Shown: positions 12,203 to 23,371, numbered from the stretch's first letter. The stretch is 64,000 nucleotides of DNA from Paramacrobiotus metropolitanus (GCF_019649055.1 NW_026570274.1:310001-374000), one strand, 5' to 3'. The notes: generated from the sequence alone by a model not told the origin. Numbers and translations: made by a program.

Positions 12203-13079
12203 TCCAAGCAGGTAATCGCTCTGGATTTTCATATCGAATGAAAAACATATATTCTGGATCGGTTATCTGTCTGAGCGACTTCTTTCTCAGCTCAACGAGC
12301 ATATTTTCCACATACTCATTGGACGACGGCTTAACATGATCTTGGTACGACTGTGTCGTATCGTAAAACTCACGTTCGGCTTATTCATTTGAGACTGCGG
12401 CAGGTTTCGCAAGTTCCTTCTCTTCGAAGGTTTCACAAGTCGGCGGATACATAAGCGCTGTTTCTACCTGTGTCGGCTGCGTAGTAACCGCTGACTGTTT
12501 TTGTTCAACAGTAGCTGCAACTATCGGTTCGGCGGGCGCGGAAACAGTCGGCAATTGCTGTTTCCGCACATTATCTACAACATTCGACTCAGCATTAGTT
12601 TTACCGCCATTATTGGCCGGCAATCGCAAAGTATTTTTGCCTTGCTTATCGGTATTCGTACCGGACGATTTCACAGTCGTTGTATTCAAAGACGACGGCG
12701 CGGACGAAAACTTCGTCAACGGCAAATTCTGCTTTACCTATGGGATGATAATCGGCTGTGTAATGCCCGTTTGAGGAGTCGGCTTGACAGGCTGTTTTCC
12801 ACCCATCACTCCCAACGGCGGCAACGCAGGATCACCTGCCGACTGTTCATTCTGATTATTGCGGAATTTCTGCTCCGGCTTCGCCAGGAATACCGGCTCG
12901 AAATGCGATTCACCCAACGTGACATGCGCATCCAGGTTGCAGGACAGGGCTTCGTTAACCAGACGGTTAACAATCGTATCCCTCTCCTGTTCTTCGTATA
13001 ACTTGTCCCCAAAGAAACATGCGGCGCACTTTCGGCGGTTGGTGTTGTATCGACAACGATAACACTGCATCGGCTCCAT
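11985..13079 (-). CDS. third ORF of the gypsy element, two in-frame stops
   Basis: One continuous frame of 365 codons runs from ATG 13,079 to TAA 11,985, interrupted only by TAG at 12,738-12,740 and TAA at 12,381-12,383. The N-terminus has a C-x2-C-x8-C-x2-C pattern (MEPMQCYRC then RRKCAACFF), likely zinc-binding. The middle is low-complexity (Pro, Thr, Asn, Gln) and the C-terminus is acidic. It has no signal peptide or membrane span, so it is not an obvious envelope. It occupies the env position but is unknown to me. The two stops read as single C-to-T changes from Gln codons. The last third overlaps the LTR. Confidence 0.5.
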
Positions 13080-13981
13080 ATTATCTACGATAAATGCACT
13101 AATTAATTTATCGTAAATAACGTCACTGATTTAATCGGCTATTCAACTCTTTATTCAGCGGCGTTTTATATCTTTTTCGATTAATCGGCATATTTCAATT
13201 AATACGTTTTATTTACTCGGCAAGCGAGGAGGTATGGACCTCATTTTACGGGGATTATCGACTACTTAATTTTTAAAATTTAATCGGCTGGTTAATTAAT
13301 TGATCGTATTAATTCGACGAGCAACGAGGTACAAACCACATGTTGCGGGGATTACAGAACCTGTATTACGGCTATATTTGCAAATATTTCAGCTCGAAGG
13401 ACGTATTTAAACGTGCCTTTATCGGCTACTTAATTTTCTTGAATTTAATCGACTTGTTAATTGTGCGAAAGGCACAGACCACGATTTTGGGGGGATATAT
13501 AATTGTACGGCTAATAACTAGTTCACCAAATAATTGATGAATACTTTTCGACTAAGATAATTCGAAAATTGTTGCAGTAATTAATCGGCGATTTAATCGG
13601 AATTTATTTCGACTAATCACTAATTAATTCTAGATTAGTAGTGAAAAATCTTCAGGTTTGTGCGGCTAATAAAATTTCGGCAAGAGGTATGGACCACTAC
13701 GGTAGGAAAATAGTGGGGATTTTAGATCGTCGAGTGGTACGGACCACACACTACTGGGGATGTTAATCGATAATTATCGTACGTGTACATATCCGTTTTT
13801 ATTACGGCGTACATGCAACTTCAATTTAATCGGCTTTTCCTTAATATTTTTACGGCTAGTATCTTCGGTAACCACGCTTTCGGGTTCCCATTGGCCATCG
13901 TCATTGACGACTTCGGCATTATTTTCAACGGTATCGTTTGTAGCTTCAACAGCTTCTACCGTATCGGCTGGTATGAACGGC
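13080..13981. other. gypsy non-coding spacer with dispersed repeat motif
   Basis: AT-rich spacer between pol and the third ORF. It carries five imperfect copies of a motif of the form GAGGTAYGGACCAC, then 5-20 bases, then GGGGAT, at about 13,229-13,260, 13,325-13,354, 13,467-13,498, 13,684-13,720 and 13,732-13,761. A related copy lies at 16,672-16,714 near the start of RT. Function unknown. Confidence 0.5.
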
Positions 13982-16642
13982 TCAGCGTTCACATTTAATC
14001 CATTTTCGAGAGATTTCGGTAGAGATCCTGCTGGTTATTCCTTTACAATCTTCTTCGGTTGTATTAAAACGCTTGAGACGCTCGCAATTAACAATGCGAG
14101 TTTCTCCCGGCTTGTCTTCGTTCTCAATTTCGACTGCATTAGTATACGGGAAACCGGTAACTTCCCATTTACCTCCGAATTTCTCTCGGAACGATTCGGA
14201 TTCACCTTTATTCTTCTCTCGCTTTAGAAGAACTAGTTCACCGATCTGATAATCGTCTTCTCGACGTTTTTTATTAAAACGTTCGGCCGTTTTAATAAAT
14301 TCTTCTCTCATGTAAATTTCGGCTAACTCATGCGCTCGTGCTAAATTATGGCGAAATTTTTCCATATATTCAGCTATCGACGCATGTTCGGCTGGTATAT
14401 TGGTTCTAGTGACCGTATCGGCTGGAATAAGTTGTTCGCGTCCGTACAACATGTAGTACGGCGACATATGAATAGTTTTACTCGGGACTCGGTTTTTAGC
14501 GGCTATTACGAACGGAAGAATGGTATCCCAATTCTTTTCCCGTCCATCAGCGGCGTACATTGCCAACGAATCGGCAATTGTTTGCATTTGACGTTCGACT
14601 TAACTTCTACCAATTGGGTAACAAGCGGCACCAAAATGATGCTGAATCTTCAAGCGATGGTTTATCGCTTCGAGGAGTTTATTGTGGAAATGAGTTTCAC
14701 GATCGGTATTTAAAATATGCGGCGTGCCATATGGCAAAAATACGTCCTGAATGAGGAAACCGGCGACGGTTTCCTTTTTCGCATTAGGAATCGGCTTAGC
14801 TATTACGAACTAAGTTAATTCGTCAATAGCGACGGCTATGTACGTATTACCTCTTGGGGTAATCGACAATGGATCTTTTAAATCGACTTGTACTCGGAAC
14901 CACGGAGCTCCGATAGCTATCTGTTGTGGCTTACCCGGCGGTGCCTTCCGTCCGGTTTTACGGTGTTGGCACAAATAACAATTGCGCACGTTCTTATCGA
15001 TATCGGCAACCATGCCGTACCAATAATATCGGAGCGCAATTGCTTGGTACGTCTTTAGCGGACTCAAATGTCCACTGGCCGGTGTATCGTGCATAGCATG
15101 CATTATATCGACACGCATATGCTTCGGCACGACGAACCGTCGATCGGGGCGGCCGTCTTTTTCGGTAAATCGGTACAAAACACCGTTCCATAGTTCAAAG
15201 TATGGATCGCGTTTGATCAGATGAGTACTTTCGGCTCGGCCCTCAAGGGCATGAATACGCTTTTCGACTACAGGATCTTTTTCCTGTTCGGCTCGATAAT
15301 ACTTAAAATTATCTTCATCTTTGTCGTGTTCGGCTGGGTCGGTGATAGTGACGACTCGAATGGTCGGAGTACTAAACTTCCGATCTTTCATGTCGTCCCA
15401 GTCGTGATCGTCGGCGGTCTCGACCGGTGATCCGACAGGATGACGGCTTAAAGCGTCGGCATTATCGCATTGTTTGCCCGGCCGATATTGGATAGTCATC
15501 TTGTGACTACTCAACTGAAGAGCCCAACGGGTAAGGCGCCCTTTCAAGCCTTCTTCCCTCGACACAGAGCGCACCAAATTTGTTAACGCCTGATGATCGG
15601 TTTGCACATAGAAATGTGAATATTCGATAAAGTGTCGAAACTTACGGCATGCCAATACCACAGCCATAAATTCCAACTCGGTTATTGTGTATTTACGTTC
15701 GGCATCGGTTAGGAGCTCACTAGCGTATACAATAGGGTGATTATCCTGATGTAAGATAGCTCCTATTCCTATCGTGCTAATATCGCATTCAATAACAGTC
15801 GGCTTGTTTGGGTTAAATTTGACCAAAACCGGCGCATTAATCAATGCGGTTTTCAAATCGACGAATTCGGCGTCATGTTTGGCTGTCCACTTGTTCTTTA
15901 CATCGATTTCACCCTTCAGCAGGCCATACATGGCTCGGGTGCAGCTAGCAAAGTCCTTAACGAACTTACGATAGTAGTTAAATAAACCGAGAAAAGACCG
16001 GAGGTCCTTCTGAGTTTGCGGCTCTGGATATTGGTGAATCGGGGAGATTTTCTCCGGATCGGTCTTGATTCCGGCTTTAGACACGATGTGTCCAAGGAAG
16101 TGCAACTCAGTCTCACCGACATGGCACTTGCTCGGCTTGAGTGTGAAGCCGATCTTTACAAGGCATTCACACATTAATCGGATCTTACGAATTGAATCGT
16201 CGAAATCCTTTGCGGCTACAATGATATCGTCTAAGTACGCAAAGATATTCTCACTGCGTACTTCTGCAAGAGCCTTGTTCATAGTCTCTTGAAATGTTCC
16301 CGGCCCATTGCACACGCCGAAGGGCATGCGCAAGAATTCGAAAAGACCGTCCTGCGTGGTGAACGCGGTCTTTTCAATTGAATCTTTGGCCATTTGTATT
16401 TGCCAGAACCCGGCATTACAATCTACTCCTACATAGTACTCATTATCGGCTACGGATTGAAGTAATTCATCCGGTGACGGCAAATGGTAATTATTCTTTT
16501 TCGTTGCGTCGTTTAATTTAATGTAATTCACGCAGAAACGCGTACCGATAGTACCGTCTGGATTCTTATTAAAAGCCAACACAACTGGGAAACACCAGTT
16601 ACTATTTGTTCGGCGAATAATTCCTTTTTCGAGCATTTTTTA
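13982..16642 (-). CDS. pol: gypsy pol: reverse transcriptase, RNase H, integrase
   Basis: One reading frame spans RT to the integrase C-terminus and is broken only by stops at 16,640 (TAA), 14,810 (TAG) and 14,588 (TAA). RT motifs include RFCVNYIKLN, RMPFGVCNGP and the catalytic YLDD at about residue 135 of the main frame. The LGHIVS and FLGLFNYYRKF motifs follow. RNase H shows the DIST, YTITELEF and TDHQAL motifs. Integrase has an HHCC zinc finger (ending CYLCQH), catalytic Asp in QVDLKDP, Asp in LNTDRE, and Glu in VERQMQ directly after the 14,588 stop. The protein is therefore complete in plan but closed three times. The stops sit at or near positions where Gln or a charged residue is common in relatives. 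No frameshift is seen over 2.6 kb, so decay is by point substitution. Confidence 0.85.
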
Positions 16643-17911
16643 AACATGCTCTTCAATTATCTCCCGACCTCGCCAAGAGGTACGGTGCGGCTTACATTTT
16701 ATTTGCGGGGAATCACCCGGGGAATCACCCGTAGACCTATATGCTAAGTCCGCTTAGATCGTACGGCGTGTGATCACAAGATGATTACATCACGTTTTCC
16801 ATATGACAATGTAAACATGTGGGCTCGGCAGGAACATAAACTTATCGGTAGAAAATTCTTCGGTTGGGTCGAATCGTGCTACTACTGCAGCCATGTTTAT
16901 ACCAGGATTGATTAGAATTTTATCGGTAGCGAACACCTAAATCGATTGGAGGCGTGGGCTACGAGAAGTAGATTCTACATTAGGCGACTCGGAAAATTCC
17001 CAAGTCCTATCAATAGTTGCGGGGTCAGTTGGCCTAACTGATTTCCTATTAATCGGCGCAGATTCGGTATTAACTACCAGCTCTACATTCGCAATGATTA
17101 GATTAGACGCGTCATAGATTGAATATTGGATAGAGTTTCGTTTAGATCTGGTACATTATCAGCTACAGTATCGGCATGATTCGGCTCGTTTGGTTCGACA
17201 TTCGCATTATCACATGCGGCATCGTCGCTCGACTTCAGTAGCGATCTACATTCCGTAGTCGATTCGTCTTTACTCAACTCCATTACTGACGCCTTTGGGT
17301 GAACGTGTGCCCGAGGCGCTCGGTTAGCTTTAATCATGCCTTCCGTTTCGGGAGGCACATTATTCGGCTTATACTTCGGCTATCGATACGGCGGCTGGAG
17401 AGCTGACTCTGGTTTTGGTTTAATCAATTTCTCTAGATCGGCACGCAAAGCATACGGTACATCAAACCTAAAGTACTCGAATGCTTCCTTTAACTTCTCT
17501 TGTTTCTCTAACATCAAAAGATATTTGGCTGTAAAAGCAAAATCTAGGTTCTTCATATTTTGTTCGGCTTCCTCAGGACTTGTCTGAAATCGGCGTACTG
17601 TCGTCTCCTAAGACGAGAATATCTTGTCGGGTTTTATGGAATAATTTCGCTAATTCTTGCACTTCGGATATAAAAACTCGATATTCTTGCCATAGTGGAC
17701 CGTTCGACTGGCCCTGGCCTTAGCCACGCGATTGCGAATTGTTTCGGGAGCGGCCGCCGTTAGGCGTGCCCGCTCCGCTACCGGCTTGGCTTTGGCTCCG
17801 GAAATCCCGGGCGTACCGACGATTCCCCGTTACCGGATCGTGGTACGCGAAATAGATTGGATTTTTGGCTCGCGGCACATCTTTGAACTGACATGCCTCA
17901 AAGTAGTGCCC
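16643..17911 (-). CDS. gypsy gag-pol junction and protease region, degraded
   Basis: Open segments continue between gag and RT, with stops at 17,720 (TAA), 17,380 (TAG), 17,098 (TAA) and 16,937 (TAG) and frame changes near 17,590 and 17,100. The open parts are Asn/Pro/Glu-rich. I could not identify a DSG/DTG protease active site. By position this is the linker and aspartic protease region of the polyprotein. Its poor conservation compared with RT and gag suggests relaxed constraint or real loss. Confidence 0.4.
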
Positions 17912-20188
17912 TCAGACATCACCTTGCTGGCAATACTTTCCGACTCGACCGTTTCTCATCTCCTTCTCCAACCGTGGAGCCCGGTTAGTATTCTCCGGAA
18001 TACGTCCGGCGTTCTCGGCCCACAGCTGAAAACGGTTCGACTGTTGATTATTGTTGCTGTTACCGGCTGGCCTAATGTTGTTGTTATTGGCATTACCTGC
18101 TGGTCTAATATTGCCATTACCGTTACCATTATTAGCTAGTCGGTTTGGTCGGCGATTTCCCCCATTGTTGGGGCGTGGCGGGCTAGCAGCTGCTGCCGCA
18201 TAGCTCACCGGCTTCGGCTGGGTCTGGACCGTACGAACGGTCACAGTGTCGGCATCTTGGTTCTTACGTTTACTGCCGACCGGAATCACATACTTGTCGG
18301 GATTACTCGCCGTCAAGTACCGAATCTTTTCTAAGAATTCTTCCGGCGTTCGAGGATCCATGCCCTCGATTTTATCATGCAAGATTGCATGCGACTTTAT
18401 TACCTTTATTAGAAAGGTCACGAATTGGTCCGGCGTGCCGGCATACCCAGCCTTATCTCTCAGCGTCAGCATCGCTTGAAAGAAACTCTCAAGGGACTCT
18501 TGACCTGGGCGGTACGTTCGGTTCGTAAGTTCGGACAAGGCATTTACAGAGCGTCTGGTATCTCCGAACCGCGCAGCCAATTGATTACGCCACTCCCGGT
18601 ATGTAGTCGGCTTACTAGGGGACGTCAATAAACCGTTGTAGCAAAGTACGGCCTTGTCCTTAAGACTATAAGCTAATTCGGCTATCTTTCGTTCGGCGCT
18701 ATTCCAACGGTTTTCTTTCGCAGCTTGCTCAAATTTAATGAGCAAGCTATCAATGTCTTCCTCCCTGCCATTATACGACGGCCAAGGAACCGGCTGTCGT
18801 ATGGCATCGGCTAGGTCGGTTTTCTTTACTGGACTATTAGTTCGATTTGTTCGTTTACTTAGCTTACGCAGCTCTTCCCGCAGGGCATCGCAAATTGCGA
18901 CTGCTTCGACTTGGGAAACCTGCTGTCGACTAGTACGTTCTACTGTACTTGGGGCCGGCTCCATGCGGGAATGCATGGTTTCGGTCTGGCCAGTACGCAT
19001 TCGCGTAGGCGGCCTTTCCTCATATTCAATTTGATTTTCGGCGGCAGCCATTATCTGCTGATGCGTTGTCAACAGGTGGTTGTACTTATCGGCTAGTGTG
19101 TTAAATTCCGACCGGACTCTTTCGTTTGTCTCCTGCAGCTTAGAGATCGAAATTAACCGGTCGTTCGGCTCTGTATTTAATTTTCCGTTTTCGTGTACGG
19201 CTTCTAAATATTGTTTACGGAAATTGCTGGACGATTCCTTTTCGAATGTTAAATCGGCCCTTCCTTTTTGTAGTTCGGCTTTTATTTGATCAATCCTATT
19301 ATCATGTTGTCTAACTTGGGCAGCGAGACCGACAGCGGCTTCGTTCGCCCTATTATAAGAGTATCTAGCAGTTCGTAACTGCTCATTTAAGTTATCTTGG
19401 TCGGCTGTCATGTCGCAAATCGTTTCATTACGCTTTGCAATAAGCTGTTCGGCTTTTTCGAGTCGGATCCTAAGATCCGAAGCTTGGTTTTGCAATTCTA
19501 CCACCGTATCGGTAACTTGCAACAAAAGGCTCATACGAGGACCTTTTTCTCCTGTCGGCTGCATCGGCGGAATTTTTAGAACCGGCGTCAAGTCCTTGCC
19601 CAAAACCTTATCGATAAAGCTCGGACTGGAATGCGCCTTCGGTAATAACGGTACTACTGTTGTCCGCTCCTCATCCTCATCATCCGACAAGTCGGGCGGT
19701 TTGTTTGATTCAGGGTCGCTGATATTAATTAGCGACACCGATGATAGCGTCGACGTAGCCGACCCTGTTGTGCTGTCGCCTCTTTCTACTCTCGGCTGGG
19801 TTTCTTCTTCTATCATTGCCTCGTCCAGGTTCATATGAACCACTGGTGAGGCCGGCTGCTCTACCGGCTCGGATACCGGTAGATCGGCTAATAATGCTCT
19901 TTTCGGCTTCCTTTTATTTGTTTGTAATACTTGATGTACTACTTCTTCGCCACTGGCTACGATCTGTTTTGCTTTACCACGGGTAATTTTACCGGCATTA
20001 GCGTTATCATTTGCCCCCTCGGGCTGGCTACCACCATTTGGCTGGTTCCGGATTATCCAGTCGGCTGTTTTGATTAAACCACTGGCAAATTGTCTTGCCT
20101 TATTCAAGGGAGTTCGATGCATATCGGCAATATTGTCGAAATATATACGATAATTATTACGGTTGTATTCTAATAAAGAATACGGCAA
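17912..20188 (-). CDS. gag: gypsy gag-like protein with coiled coil
   Basis: An uninterrupted frame of 758 residues. The N-terminal third is Pro/Ser/acidic and low-complexity. Residues about 235-400 form a long heptad-rich coiled coil (DLRIRLEKAEQLIAKRN and on). Residues about 470-640 match the Retrotrans_gag capsid fold (WPSYNGREEDIDSLLIKFEQ, then YREWRNQLAARFGD). The tail is Asn/Gly/Arg-rich and ends in a CCHC-like zinc knuckle, closed by a TGA inside it, with GHYFEAC continuing in frame beyond the stop. The first knuckle Cys pair also looks altered. The long coiled coil before the capsid domain is unusual for gypsy gag. Confidence 0.75.
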   Translation of the reverse strand: MPYSLLEYNRNNYRIYFDNIADMHRTPLNKARQFASGLIKTADWIIRNQPNGGSQPEGANDNANAGKITRGKAKQIVASGEEVVHQVLQTNKRKPKRALLADLPVSEPVEQPASPVVHMNLDEAMIEEETQPRVERGDSTTGSATSTLSSVSLINISDPESNKPPDLSDDEDEERTTVVPLLPKAHSSPSFIDKVLGKDLTPVLKIPPMQPTGEKGPRMSLLLQVTDTVVELQNQASDLRIRLEKAEQLIAKRNETICDMTADQDNLNEQLRTARYSYNRANEAAVGLAAQVRQHDNRIDQIKAELQKGRADLTFEKESSSNFRKQYLEAVHENGKLNTEPNDRLISISKLQETNERVRSEFNTLADKYNHLLTTHQQIMAAAENQIEYEERPPTRMRTGQTETMHSRMEPAPSTVERTSRQQVSQVEAVAICDALREELRKLSKRTNRTNSPVKKTDLADAIRQPVPWPSYNGREEDIDSLLIKFEQAAKENRWNSAERKIAELAYSLKDKAVLCYNGLLTSPSKPTTYREWRNQLAARFGDTRRSVNALSELTNRTYRPGQESLESFFQAMLTLRDKAGYAGTPDQFVTFLIKVIKSHAILHDKIEGMDPRTPEEFLEKIRYLTASNPDKYVIPVGSKRKNQDADTVTVRTVQTQPKPVSYAAAAASPPRPNNGGNRRPNRLANNGNGNGNIRPAGNANNNNIRPAGNSNNNQQSNRFQLWAENAGRIPENTNRAPRLEKEMRNGRVGKYCQQGDV

Positions 20189-21880
20189 ATTGTTTTCTAC
20201 TTCCCATAAATGGATCGGCGTAAAATCGACTAAATCGCAAAATGACTTGCGGTTAAAATAAAAAGACGGTAATCGATTAATTTCAGCGATTGTTATAATT
20301 TATAATTGCGATACACACATTCGACTCACTATAGTTTGTACTGGCACTTTCGGTATGCCATATTACACAATTACGAAGTATCGGATTTCAATATAATTCG
20401 GTACCGATCAATATATTAATAATTATCGATCGCGATATTGTACCGTAATTGCATGCAATTAATTCATCGACAACACTTACGTGTGGGCGGCTATTAGATC
20501 AATGACTCGACACGGTTACCTGTTGCTTCCGTGTACGGCTCATTGTCAAGTCTGGGGAATTTCCCAGATTTTTCGGCGATTTTTCGAAATAATTTCCGAT
20601 TTGTTGGTTGATTTTTCGGCTTTGATAATTTCAGTATTTTGACAGAATTAACTTCAGTAAAATTTCGGCAATTTAAAATGATAATTCAAAGAAATATCGA
20701 CGGCGATTGACGGAGGCTTTCACTGTAGTAATATTGAGAAGTCACACAATATCACAACGACTTTCTACTTCGATAATTTTAGTATTTCTTACTAAAATAA
20801 GATTTTTAACTTTCGGCGATGTAAAACGATAGTTAGATCGATATTATCGGCTACACTCTTCGAAGTTCCCACAGTAATTTCAGTGGAATTTATTCGACAA
20901 TTTCGGAGCAGTTCGTTACGTGCAGTAATTCGTAAAGTATACGGCTAAATTCTAGTCATTTCAACCAAAATTAGTTCGGCATTTTCACAATGATATTGTA
21001 AAATATTTACGGCGTTAGTGCGGTAGAATTCACGAGAAAATCTCGCTACACTTCACCACAAAACGGTAGCAAGAAACGGCAAAACAACGGTAAAGTACAG
21101 TAGCTTTCAGGGCTACTGTACACGGCAAAATTTGGGTAACTTCTAGAGCATACGCTTCTAGAATTACGCGACAAATTTATAGAAAAGATCTAGACTTTTC
21201 GGGAAATAAAATCGACAGTGAAATTCGAAAACCAGATGCTCAAATCGATGATAAAATGTTGACACGTTTACGGCAAGCGGCAGCAAAATACGGTAGCTTT
21301 TAGCAGCACCCGTTCGACGGTAACATTGTACAACTCTAGAGAAAACATCTAGAGTTATCAACGAAAGTTTCTAGAATTATTCTAGAATTCATCGGCGGTA
21401 GTTTGCTATTGCAAACACGGCTTACCTGCACTGACACGACGTGGCGAATGTACGGTGCGGTGCGTTCGGTGTGCTGCTTTCCGACTGTCGTCTGGAACGC
21501 AGGATCTCGATTCCGCTTTGCTGCTCCTCTGCAGAAGAATGCCCTGTGTCTGGTCGTTCCTCCGATGTGTGGGGAAGTCAGCTATCGGTTGACGGTAAAA
21601 TCAGCTCCGGTCCTCCGCGATGCGTCGGGTTACGTTGCTGGTGTTTCCGGGTGCGCGATACGGCTATACTCCACACTGCACTGTAGCTAGAGCGTGGAAT
21701 CCGGTAGGCCGTACAGGAAAGTCGGCTGGTGCGCGCAATTAATGACGCACACACGGTAGCAATTTAGATAAAAATGAAATTATCGGCTAACTGCGGCGCG
21801 CAAGGCAAAGTGCCTGCTAACCGTAAAGAAATTCCACTAATCAGTACAGGGATACGGGGATCGAACTAGCATCTTCACCA
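20189..21880 (-). other. gypsy 5' leader, non-coding
   Basis: About 1.7 kb between the primer-binding site and gag without a credible ORF. It is AT-rich but strikingly dense in CGGC/TCGGC words, roughly one per 60 bp between 20,460 and 21,310. Pieces of TCTAGA(A) recur near 21,140-21,390. The leader probably contains packaging and dimerisation signals, but none can be assigned. Confidence 0.5.
21852..21880 (-). promoter_or_regulatory. tRNA primer-binding site of the gypsy element
   Basis: On the minus strand TGGTGAAGATGCTAGTTCGA directly follows the CA end of the 5' LTR. TGG complements a tRNA CCA tail. The segment also contains a B-box-like AGTTCGATCCC in the same orientation, which is odd for a primer-binding site (the complement would be expected), so the cognate tRNA is not identified. 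Confidence 0.55.
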
Positions 21881-22629
21881 TGAAAGTGGCCTGCGACTGC
21901 CACACAGAAATGTGCCCATACGCGGCCACAACCAAACGATCTTTTATTGTATAACGAAGAGAAACAATAAAGGCACGAAGCCCGAATGAAAACGCTATAT
22001 CCCGGAAGGGAATACGGCGGCAAAAACAACCACGAGGCGACACTGTGGACAATTCTGGAATTTATTCCAGAATTGGAAGCATGGAAAATCAATACTAAAA
22101 ATGAAACAGCAAATCGACACGGCAGAATTGGTGCTGCCCCAACGCCCCAGTCGTAACCGCTGTCCTGGGCGGTGGCACCGATCGCCTAGCATGCCACGGG
22201 GCGGAACGGCCGAGGCCCCCCGAGGCTGCCACAAATCGCAAAACAGAACACAGTGTGAGCAAATTATGAGCAAAATGCGACCCAATCGGCGGCATATACA
22301 CTATGGTTAACAATCAGAAAAATCACAAAAAATTGGCGAAAATTATAAGATCCATTCCTAGTGATGCATTCCATTCCGGAGGCTTTGCTTTGTCCTCCAA
22401 CCACGACCTTATTCAGCAGCTTTATCCGCACCCGCATCCGACAGCATATCAACGTCAGCGTCGGCGCCGGTAGTGTCAGGCACAGATTCGGCTGCGGCGA
22501 CTGCATTCAAAGCATAGCCTAGTACCTCAGAAAGTGCTGGTCGCACCGGCAACTCCTCTACTGTCTCGTGGAACACATCGGCTTCATCGCCTTTATGGCG
22601 CAGTCGGCTTCTCTGGCGATCTACGCGTT
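21881..22629 (-). repeat. 5' LTR of the gypsy element, possibly truncated
   Basis: Direct repeat of 11,458-12,202 with a few per cent divergence, including small differences in the embedded ORF3 tail. It ends without a clear TG terminus where the sequence changes to that upstream of the homeodomain pseudogene, so the outer end may be deleted. Confidence 0.65.
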
Positions 22630-22732
22630 TCCCTTCTCTGGAGAATTTATTGTTCCTCCACGTGGATCGGAAGGGGACCGTTCTGCTAATTCGCCTGGAT
22701 TCGTCTCACTCAACTAAAGTAGTTGCGGCAGC

Positions 22733-23371
22733 ATGTTTCGTGAAAGCAACGATTCCAACCAAAGCTCTGGACCTGCATCAACTTCAGATGTGCCCGGTAG
22801 GGTGTTTCCACGGTTTCCAGAGGACAATTTGCGTCATGCCAAGCATGCACGGAATATTTTGAAATCTCCCACACTAGATCTGCAACTGCGTTCAACCCTG
22901 AACTCTTCAACCGGCCGTACAAAAGAACTCCCTTAAGACTTCCGCCCAGACCAGTATAAACAGCTGGAGAGGTTTTTTGAGAAGTTCCACTATCTTGATT
23001 ACGCGCAGTGTGTGAAGTTGGCCGAGATCATTGGCGCGGACCAGAGGGATGAGAAGCGAGTGCAGGTGTGGTTCAAGATTCGACGCTTCAAACAGCAAAG
23101 AACTGCGGGCACTACCCCTGATTGCGAGGTCCCTGCCCACCGTCCTCGTCGACCTGAGATATCCATGGCATCCAGTTCAGCAGAATCACCAATTCCAACG
23201 CCAATAATGCTGCAGTCTGTTCGAAATCCAGCAGCATCAGGAATGCTAAATGGATTACGGTTGCAGTACAACGGTCACTCCAACGACGTCCTTCAGCTGA
23301 TCATGCCAGCGGGCGGCGCTGATCCATACTTAATCCTGCCTAACGGAAGTTCGTGTAGGTCTCTTTGACTA
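22733..23371 (+). pseudogene. homeodomain gene copy with in-frame stop
   Basis: One frame runs from ATG 22,733 to TGA 23,368, interrupted once by TAA at 22,934-22,936. Directly after that stop comes a divergent homeodomain: helix 1 around YKQLERFFEKFHY, helix 2 around YAQCVKLAEIIGA, and recognition helix VQVWFKIRRFKQQR. The invariant WFxNRR is altered to WFKIRR, so Asn51, the key DNA contact, is lost. Fusion into a single intronless frame, the stop and the missing Asn argue for a retro-copied or decayed pseudogene. The N-terminal part is Ser-rich and the C-terminal part Pro/Ser/Gly-rich. Its family (perhaps PRD-like) cannot be fixed. It abuts the gypsy 5' LTR. Confidence 0.6.

Larger units (their letters stand above)
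11458..22629 (-). mobile_element. Ty3/gypsy LTR retrotransposon, decayed
   Basis: Direct repeats (11,458-12,202 and 21,881-22,629) bracket gag, protease/RT/RNase H/integrase and a third ORF, all on the minus strand. On that strand the 5' repeat ends in CA and is followed at once by TGGTGAAGATGC, the usual position and TGG start of a tRNA primer-binding site. Domain order RT-RNase H-integrase is that of Ty3/gypsy. The 1.7-kb 5' leader (20,189-21,880) is non-coding. The element carries at least eight in-frame stops but long stretches without frameshift. The right repeat stops abruptly beside the homeodomain pseudogene, so the outer 5' end may be truncated. Confidence 0.85.

Noticed and set aside
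11985-17914. Reassignment of TAA/TAG to Gln in this genome
   Set aside because: The same element uses ordinary CAA/CAG for Gln and host genes end at normal TAA/TAG/TGA, so decay is simpler.
21845-21890. tRNA-like sequence with a B-box at the 5' LTR border
   Set aside because: No acceptor-stem partner or anticodon arm could be paired; position right after the LTR end fits a primer-binding site better.
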